Of a stretch of DNA of 64,000 bases, positions 58,239 to 64,000 are shown one piece after another (within the stretch, counting starts at the first letter, position 1; every line of letters starts with the position of its first letter). Below the pieces are notes generated by a model, which saw nothing but the letters and a program-made list of their open reading frames with translations, was not told the DNA's origin and did no database searches. The stretch is from NCBI RefSeq assembly GCF_008298035.1, contig NZ_CP042910.1, positions 5,409,001-5,473,000 on the forward strand. The letters run 5' to 3'. The position numbers and the translations under genes are program-made. Source of the stretch: Gimesia maris. GTDB lineage: Bacteria; Planctomycetota; Planctomycetia; Planctomycetales; Planctomycetaceae.

Positions 58239-59468
58239 ATGGATGAAACTAGACTGCGATATATTGTATCTAAATACTTGCTTCCAATGTTCCCGGGAAC
58301 CGAATTACTTCCAGACTCAATTGAGCTAAACCGTAGAGTCGATCTCGCTTCGTTTAAAACCCCAAATAAAATCATTCTATGGCCTGGTAGAACCGCTGAT
58401 TATCGTTTGCTAATTCAACGTAGTCAGCCATTTTCTCATACAGACGTAGTTTTCATGTCTCACTTTATGGGAGTAATAAATGGAATATTTGATCTACAAA
58501 ACAGAACTTTCTTTAATCAACTTCTAGAAGGCTTAATCCCTCTATCTATTGCAAACTACGTCAGTGGCCATACTGATTCACCGGTTGGCACATGTGTAAA
58601 AATTATCCAACAACTTGAGAACTGGGCATCACAAACTTACGAAGGTCAGAATATTAGTGCTTCTATTGGTTTCGATCCTAGTATTACTGATAGCAGAGGC
58701 CCAACACTTGATGAAATTTGGTCTGTGGATTTCAGCGCTGTTTTAACGTCTAGCGTAGATACAATTTTAGTAGTAGACTCAGATCTACATATTTCATCAT
58801 TTGAAGCGGTTACATACTCAGAAATAAACTCCATAGCACCTTACAGAATGCTTGCATTAGCGCAATGGTCAATTGGTCCTAAGTCGCTCTTTTGTTTAAA
58901 TCGAAGAGGAGAGATTCTAGTCTTCCGAAATGGACATCTAGAATTCGCTAAGAGAAGTGGCAAATGGGTTCATTATACTCATGACTCAATTACTAAATTA
59001 ATGGGTAGAATTGGTAGTCCTGAATTACGTATGTCAGTTTACGAGACTTGCTTAGATGTAGGATTTAGTCGCACCGGTGGTTGCATTTCAATCGTAAAGA
59101 GTAGTTGTAAGCACCAACTAAATAAAATAGTACACAATGACGACTTACTAAAATTAAGAATTGGGCCTAAATCGCATTGTATAGATACAATCGTGAATTC
59201 ACCTTTCCACGAGATAGATCGGCGTTTAAGGCAAGAACTCGCGGCAATTGATGGTGCAACAATAATTGATCACGATGGTAATGTACTTGCAGTTGGGGCA
59301 ATTGTTAAAGTTCCCTCTGGTAGTAGAGGTGGGGCTAGGAGAGCTTCCGCGATTTCATTAGCAAGACTCGGTATAGCGATAAAGATTTCCGCAGACGGTG
59401 GAATTACTGCTTTCAAAAGTTCTGCTGAAAATAGTGATGATGTTAATATCGCTTTTGAAATTGGATAG
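58239..59468 (+). CDS. DisA_N (diadenylate cyclase)-like protein with N-terminal sensor-like region
   Basis: 409 residues, ATG at 58239. The last 130 residues match the DisA_N fold: GGCISIV (about 281-287) at the position of I-G-G-L-I-V, DGATIIDHDGNVLAVGAIV (338-356, the DGA motif) and GARRASAISLARLGIAIKIS (365-384, where DisA has G-T-R-H-R-T-A). The RHR motif is thus changed to R-R-A, so cyclase activity cannot be assumed. The first 250 residues match no domain I know; Pfam lists several N-terminal sensor families (DACNV, DACNG, DACNH, DACNK) beside such domains and this may be one. The gene is far more AT-rich, with more AGA and TTA codons, than its neighbours. It is probably a cyclic-dinucleotide-producing or binding component acquired by transfer. 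Confidence 0.75.
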   Translation: MDETRLRYIVSKYLLPMFPGTELLPDSIELNRRVDLASFKTPNKIILWPGRTADYRLLIQRSQPFSHTDVVFMSHFMGVINGIFDLQNRTFFNQLLEGLIPLSIANYVSGHTDSPVGTCVKIIQQLENWASQTYEGQNISASIGFDPSITDSRGPTLDEIWSVDFSAVLTSSVDTILVVDSDLHISSFEAVTYSEINSIAPYRMLALAQWSIGPKSLFCLNRRGEILVFRNGHLEFAKRSGKWVHYTHDSITKLMGRIGSPELRMSVYETCLDVGFSRTGGCISIVKSSCKHQLNKIVHNDDLLKLRIGPKSHCIDTIVNSPFHEIDRRLRQELAAIDGATIIDHDGNVLAVGAIVKVPSGSRGGARRASAISLARLGIAIKISADGGITAFKSSAENSDDVNIAFEIG

Positions 59469-59924
59469 ACTACGTCGTCAATAAATTATTTAAAGAGTGA
59501 ATAAGCTTATCCGAGTACGTCTAAACAAATCAAAAATTCCCGGTAACCGATCCCAAGTCAAGAATCATCAGACTTCACTTCGCATTTTCACATCAATCAC
59601 TTACCTCTCTATTTATGTATCATTTGAATTGAAATTTATTCTGTTTGAACGTGGACATCATCACGTACAACCGGAATAACCCGCACAGCTTCCGCGGTCT
59701 TTAACGCAACCTTCTCACTTTGACCGCTTTTCAGCAAAGTACTTCGGCCTGCGTTTCCTGTCGCTGCAGTGCTCCAATTCCCGTAACCGATAAAATAAGC
59801 AGCCCTGCTGCTGCGGACACGGTCTGCGCCTGCGCGCGACAGACCGGATTCAGGGAAGGTCCTCAGCAGCAGTTCGGTTTCAATAATATTAACATTCACG
59901 GCCACAGATTCGAAATCCCGCCCG
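59469..59924. other. Intergenic region, no gene seen
   Basis: Base composition returns to the genomic average about midway through, which may mark the right edge of the AT-rich segment. No gene or RNA was recognised. Confidence 0.4.
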
Positions 59925-61289
59925 ATGGAACGACAGCAGGATCAATCGCGAAATGTGTTCCGGCACCCCGCTCGATTCCGACGCTGGTTGTCGCTGCTGG
60001 GATGTTGTCTCGCGCTCTATATCAATCCTCTGTTGGCGCAGGAACCAGGCGCAGACGCACTGCCGCCGCCTCTCACCGATTCGCTGCCAACCGATACAAC
60101 GTTCGTCAGTCCCTTCCCTGCCTGTGACGAAGAACTCATTCCCTGTGTAACCGGCCTGGATGAGCACGGCGATTACCCGACCGGCGAACTGAGTGGCTTC
60201 ATCCAGATCGACTCCGCGGCTTTCGAACAGTCACCGGCGTCCATGGCAGCGTTCGGGGATATTAATAACCGCACCGCCGTCCGTCGTGCGCGGCTCGCGC
60301 TGACAGGAGATCTCGCAACGGACGTCGGCTATAAAATGGATGTCGAATTCGCCACATCCCCTCCCGCGGCTCGCGATGTCTACCTGGATTTCCGTGATCG
60401 TCCCTACGCCGATCGCCTGATCGTCGGGACCACGAAAGTCCCTTTCCAGATGGAAGCACTCACCAGTTCCAAAAACTTCACCTTTGCCGAACGGGCTCCC
60501 TTTTTTACCTTCTCCCCGTTTCGGCAGGTCGGCATCTGGGCAGATGGCACGCTGGAAGAAGAACGGGGTACCTGGTCACTCGCCGGCTTCCTCGTCGGCA
60601 AGGGAGGCTTCGATCTGAATCACAACGCCGACGGCCAGGGCTTCGCTGCTCGCACCACGTATCTGCACTGGTACGAAGACGACGGCCGCGATCTGCTGCA
60701 CACCGGTTTGAATTACAGCGTCCTGCAGCCGTTTGATAAGATGGTTCGCTACGATTCCAAGTTGAGCTTCTTCACCAACCAGGAACCGGGCATCAATTCG
60801 TCAGGTCCCCCGCAACTCGTTGACACGGGTAATGTCCCCGCAGAAAGCGTCAACCTGTTTAACTTCGAACTGGCCGGGTCGCATGGCCGTTTCAATTATC
60901 AGGCCGAACTCACCTATGCCCTGGTCAATCAGATGGGCGGCCCCCCGCTGGTCTTTTACGGCGGATACGCCCAGGCCGGCTGGTTCTTTACGGGCGAATC
61001 CAAACCCTACAATCGCAAGGCAGGCGTCTTTGATTCCGTCAAACCGCTGCACAGCTTTTTTGACGGCGGCTGGGGTGCCTGGGAACTGGCCGCGCGGGGC
61101 ACCTTCCTCAATCTGAACGATAAAAATGTGACGGGCGGACGCATGAACTCCGCCGAACTGGTACTCAACTGGTACCTGAGTGATCAGCTCAGCGTCAAAT
61201 TTGATTACGTTCACGGCTTCATTAATAACGCGACCACTGACGATCTTCCCATTGATGTCATCGGCGGACGTCTGCAGTACATCTATTAA
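59925..61289 (+). CDS. Phosphate-selective porin O/P-like outer membrane protein
   Basis: 454 residues, ATG at 59925. A leader with WLSLLGCCLALYINPLLA precedes the mature part. The core matches the OprO/OprP group: ELSGFIQIDSAAFEQSP, NNRTAVRRARLALTGDL, AARDVYLDFRDRPYADRLIVG and the closing strands AELVLNWYLSDQLSVKFDYV. The alternating beta-strands and final aromatic residue (QYIY) fit a barrel in the outer membrane. It probably takes up anions such as phosphate. Confidence 0.85.
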   Translation: MERQQDQSRNVFRHPARFRRWLSLLGCCLALYINPLLAQEPGADALPPPLTDSLPTDTTFVSPFPACDEELIPCVTGLDEHGDYPTGELSGFIQIDSAAFEQSPASMAAFGDINNRTAVRRARLALTGDLATDVGYKMDVEFATSPPAARDVYLDFRDRPYADRLIVGTTKVPFQMEALTSSKNFTFAERAPFFTFSPFRQVGIWADGTLEEERGTWSLAGFLVGKGGFDLNHNADGQGFAARTTYLHWYEDDGRDLLHTGLNYSVLQPFDKMVRYDSKLSFFTNQEPGINSSGPPQLVDTGNVPAESVNLFNFELAGSHGRFNYQAELTYALVNQMGGPPLVFYGGYAQAGWFFTGESKPYNRKAGVFDSVKPLHSFFDGGWGAWELAARGTFLNLNDKNVTGGRMNSAELVLNWYLSDQLSVKFDYVHGFINNATTDDLPIDVIGGRLQYIY

Positions 61290-61310
61290 GGAAACGGCCC
61301 CGCTGCGAGC

Positions 61311-62747
61311 TTACCCAAACAACTGTTTGAGCGGTGTGCCGCTTTCGATAATGGGAATCGGTCTGTCTTCGCGGTCGGGCAGAAACAGTTCGGGGTCGAT
61401 GCCCAGCGACCAGTAGATTGTCTTCGCCAGGTCTTCCGGGGTGACCGGGTTGTCTACAGGATACGCGGCCTCTGCATCGGAAGTTCCATACACAATTCCC
61501 CCCTTCACTCCCGCGCCCGCCAGCAGACAGGGAAAACAATGCGACCAGTGCCCGCGACCCCACGCCGCAGTCCCTTGGGGAGTTCGCCCCATTTCGCCCA
61601 CGGCAACCACCAGCGTTTCATCGAGCAGACCCCGCTCTTCCAGATCGGTCAGCAGCGCGGAATACGCCTGGTCAAATCCGGGCAGCAGGTGATGCTGCAG
61701 ATGATGCGCACTGCGATGCGAGTCCCAGCTGTAACCATCGGGGGCATCCCAGCAGACGGTCACAAAACGGGCTCCCGCTTCAATCATCCGCCGCCCCATC
61801 AAAGTCGACTGACCAAACAGATGCCGCCCGTAGCGGTCACGCAGTTTTGCTGATTCCTGCTGAATATCAAACGCGGACCGCATCTTTTCTGAAGTCACCA
61901 GTGACAACGCCCGCTGCTGGATGCGATCATAGTTTTTATATTGATGGTCTTCGTGAAAATCCCGATTAGCCTGGTCAAACTGCTGCAGCAGACTGCTGCG
62001 ACGGTTCAGTCGATCCAGGGTCATCTCTTCTTTCGTCGCCAGACCGCGAATCCGGAAATCCAGTTCCGCATCCGTGCAGTCGCGGAAGTACGGATTGTCT
62101 GCGGCATTGCGTTTGCGAATATCCGTGGCGAACGCGATATAAGCCGAACCCAGCCAGCCCGCATGCTGCCCGGTTCGTTCCAGCCCCTGCAGCACTCCCA
62201 GTCGATTGGGCAGATAGACATAATCGGGCAGCGCTCGCTGGTGGGCATCAGGACTCTGGCGGGACAGGTATTCCACCACACTTCCCATCGCCGGCCAGTC
62301 CGTCCCCCGGGCATTGACATCACCCCCATCGGCGGCAGAACGCGTCCACTTGTGACCCGTCTGAATATAATGGCAGGCATTATGATCATTATGTGGATGC
62401 GTCATCGTGCGGATCACGCAGAGCTTGTCGGATATGTTCGCCGTTTGAGGCAGATACTCGCTGATGTGCAGACCCGGTGTGCGACTGTCGATGGGATGAA
62501 AAGGGCCGCGAATGCCACTGGAGGCTTCCGGCTTCATATCGAATGATTCCAACTGACTGGGGCCACCAAACAGAAACAGGAATATTACCGACTTCGCCCG
62601 CCCGTTCTGAAATGCACCGGCAACTTCTTCGGCGGCGAGCACGCCCGGCAGACTCAATCCGAACAATCCCGCACCGCCAGCCTGCAACGCTTCGCGTCGC
62701 GTCAGACCAGAACAAACCTGTTTCGCATATCCATTCACTGTCAGCAT
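61311..62747 (-). CDS. DUF1501 protein (sulfatase/phosphatase-superfamily-like, exported)
   Basis: 478 residues from ATG 62747, with GGTGGAG upstream; a frame to 62786 adds residues that do not fit the family. The N-terminus is twin-arginine-like: TRREALQAGGAGLFGLSLPG. Family marks include FLFGGPSQLESFDMKPEA, HISEYLPQ, MTHPHNDHNACHYIQTGH, AVGEMGRTPQGTA and GGIVYGTSD. DUF1501 proteins are abundant in planctomycetes, are related to alkaline-phosphatase/sulfatase folds and usually lack a tested activity. The converging porin gene ends 21 bases away. Confidence 0.9.
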   Translation of the reverse strand: MLTVNGYAKQVCSGLTRREALQAGGAGLFGLSLPGVLAAEEVAGAFQNGRAKSVIFLFLFGGPSQLESFDMKPEASSGIRGPFHPIDSRTPGLHISEYLPQTANISDKLCVIRTMTHPHNDHNACHYIQTGHKWTRSAADGGDVNARGTDWPAMGSVVEYLSRQSPDAHQRALPDYVYLPNRLGVLQGLERTGQHAGWLGSAYIAFATDIRKRNAADNPYFRDCTDAELDFRIRGLATKEEMTLDRLNRRSSLLQQFDQANRDFHEDHQYKNYDRIQQRALSLVTSEKMRSAFDIQQESAKLRDRYGRHLFGQSTLMGRRMIEAGARFVTVCWDAPDGYSWDSHRSAHHLQHHLLPGFDQAYSALLTDLEERGLLDETLVVAVGEMGRTPQGTAAWGRGHWSHCFPCLLAGAGVKGGIVYGTSDAEAAYPVDNPVTPEDLAKTIYWSLGIDPELFLPDREDRPIPIIESGTPLKQLFG

Positions 62748-63022
62748 AAATTCAGCTCCACCGGAGTCAGTGACAATCGAAGACACCCCCGACAGTTTTC
62801 TTGAGCCGCTGTCTGCGAAGGATGCAATTGGTACGGTCTCAGTCTAGTGAATTCTGAACAGAAGATCAATTATTTTCTGTGCTTGACCGGAAACAAATCA
62901 CATACCTTCCACCAGAGCGCATCGCATTTAACCATAGCGTCAGTCGGTCTATTATATTCAACCCAAATGGTCCTGGAGACACGACAATAAAACTGGACAC
63001 AGTCGAGCCTCTCAGTATCTGC

Positions 63023-64000
63023 TCATGTAGATAGTAGATCCGTCGAATCTTCTTCAGGATCGCGTGACTGCTGGCTTTGTCGCTCCAGCTCATTATATTC
63101 ACTTGCCAGGCTGCCTTCCGCATCGGTCACGGTCTCCTCATCTTGAATCTCAACCGGTGAGCGGGATGGTTGTTGAACCGGTTGCTGAGAGGGAGCCTGT
63201 TTTGCGGCTGCTGCTTCCTCTGCGGACACCATTGTCACAGGCACTCCCTGGGGAAAGATCACTTCTCGTGCGTCGTCCGGCATGGAGAATCCCCGCTCTT
63301 CAAACTTCGTCTTCACCAGTCGCATCATCGAGGAATTGACTTTCAAGACACTGAATTTGTGACCGTCGATCCAGTAATACAGACGCAGATTGACAGTCGA
63401 AGACCCCAGTCCCTCGACCAGCACCGTCGGTTCGGGATCGTCCAGAACAGCCGGATGCGATTCCAATATTTCTTTAGCGATCGATTGCGCTTCGTTAATG
63501 GGAACGTCGTAGCCCACCCCCACCATAAAATCGAGCCGCACTTTGGGGTTCGAGGTAAAATTCAGAATCTTACTTTTATAGATAATTGAGTTCGGGATCT
63601 GAATATGATTGCCGTCCAGCGACATCAGCAGGGTTCCACGCGTATTCACACGTTGTACATACCCCTGAATCCCTTCCACTTCAATCAGGTCACCATAGCG
63701 AAACGGGTTCTGCATGCTGATCAGAATGCTGGCAAGGAAATTCTCCGCAATATCCCGAAACGCGATCCCGACAATCAGGCCGAATAAACCCGTTCCCCCC
63801 AGTACCGTTGCTGCCAGCCGCGTCAGACCGGCAATCTGCAGCACCAGGTAAATTCCCAGCAGAAAGACCAGCAGTAACAACCCTTTGCGAACCACGCCAC
63901 GCAGCAGTTTATTTTGAAACCGGCTGAGAATCGTGTAATCGGCAACATGGCCTGAAATATACATCGCAAGAAACGTAAACAACAGCACCAGCAGCGCCGC
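63023..64000 (-). CDS. MscS-family mechanosensitive channel (5' end outside window)
   Basis: The frame continues off the right edge, so the start is not seen; at least 321 residues are present. The pore-lining helix and beta domain of MscS are clear: GLIVGIAFRDIAENFLASIL, MQNPFRYGDLIEVEG and GYVQRVNTRGTLL. The C-terminal 75 residues are a disordered acidic tail (Glu, Gln, Ser). It opens under membrane tension and protects against osmotic shock. Confidence 0.9.
   Translation of the reverse strand, partial: AALLVLLFTFLAMYISGHVADYTILSRFQNKLLRGVVRKGLLLLVFLLGIYLVLQIAGLTRLAATVLGGTGLFGLIVGIAFRDIAENFLASILISMQNPFRYGDLIEVEGIQGYVQRVNTRGTLLMSLDGNHIQIPNSIIYKSKILNFTSNPKVRLDFMVGVGYDVPINEAQSIAKEILESHPAVLDDPEPTVLVEGLGSSTVNLRLYYWIDGHKFSVLKVNSSMMRLVKTKFEERGFSMPDDAREVIFPQGVPVTMVSAEEAAAAKQAPSQQPVQQPSRSPVEIQDEETVTDAEGSLASEYNELERQSQQSRDPEEDSTDLLST

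Noticed and set aside
59636-59905. 89-codon minus-strand frame before the porin gene
   Set aside because: No start signal or domain; it crosses the probable porin promoter region.
61941-62546. 201-codon plus-strand frame
   Set aside because: Antisense to the DUF1501 gene.

Overview
The window looks like chromosomal DNA of a planctomycete, most likely close to Gimesia. The evidence is a DUF1559 pseudopilin-like protein with an N-terminal prepilin motif and a C-terminal H-X9-DG motif (32164-33174), a second DUF1559 remnant, a DUF1501 protein with a twin-arginine-like leader (61311-62747), a giant secreted enzyme with a LEPR-XLL-like N-terminal motif (48190-52980), many small lipoproteins, and genomic LRR proteins ending in the cap L-P-N-C. 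No rRNA, tRNA or CRISPR array was found.

Layout. 1-5.2 kb (minus): a truncated MotA/ExbB-like membrane protein, a J-domain-like/zinc-ribbon/TPR membrane protein, and two unrecognised proteins. 5.2-6.4 kb: no convincing gene. 6.4-13.6 kb (plus): an accessory cluster of small proteins, a lipoprotein, a small membrane protein and a G1-G5 GTPase, ending in a RavA-like MoxR AAA+ ATPase fused to leucine-rich repeats and a translationally coupled ViaA-like VWA protein. 13.6-23.6 kb: a region of gene decay holding a serine recombinase with an internal deletion, a methyltransferase with an in-frame stop, an LRR tail, IS3 and IS5 fragments, an HsdR fragment and a DUF1559 fragment, with a few small intact genes (lipoprotein, secreted proteins, Cys-rich protein, thioredoxin-like lipoprotein). 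23.8-28.5 kb (plus): the classical DUF58 / transglutaminase-like / MoxR module. 28.5-32 kb (plus): lipoprotein, YraQ/ArsP-type permease and CobW-family GTPase, which suggests metal handling. 32.2-40.4 kb: DUF1559 protein plus lipoprotein, recombinase remnants, a neutral ceramidase-like protein, a sialate O-acetylesterase-like SGNH hydrolase and a polytopic membrane protein.

40.6-46.9 kb (minus): a sugar-metabolism group of transketolase, glucose-6-phosphate isomerase, 4-alpha-glucanotransferase and a histidine phosphatase, all on one strand. 47-48.2 kb: a small His-rich membrane protein and an intergenic region with repeated hairpins. 48.2-53 kb: a 1596-residue secreted cellulase-like protein with two CBM2-like modules, a divergent GH6-like domain and a GH8 domain. 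53.5-57 kb: a cysteine-peptidase-like exported protein and an alpha/beta hydrolase. 57-57.9 kb: a stand-alone LexA-type DNA-binding domain, an acyl-carrier-like protein and a small membrane protein. 58.2-59.5 kb: a strikingly AT-rich gene for a DisA_N (diadenylate cyclase)-like protein, probably acquired horizontally. 59.9-64 kb: phosphate-selective-porin-like protein, DUF1501 protein and a truncated MscS channel.

The two best candidates for undescribed biology are the RavA-LRR/ViaA/GTPase cluster (6.4-13.6 kb) and the DAC-like gene in its AT-rich island (58.2-59.5 kb). All functions are inferred by reading the sequence; no database search was run.
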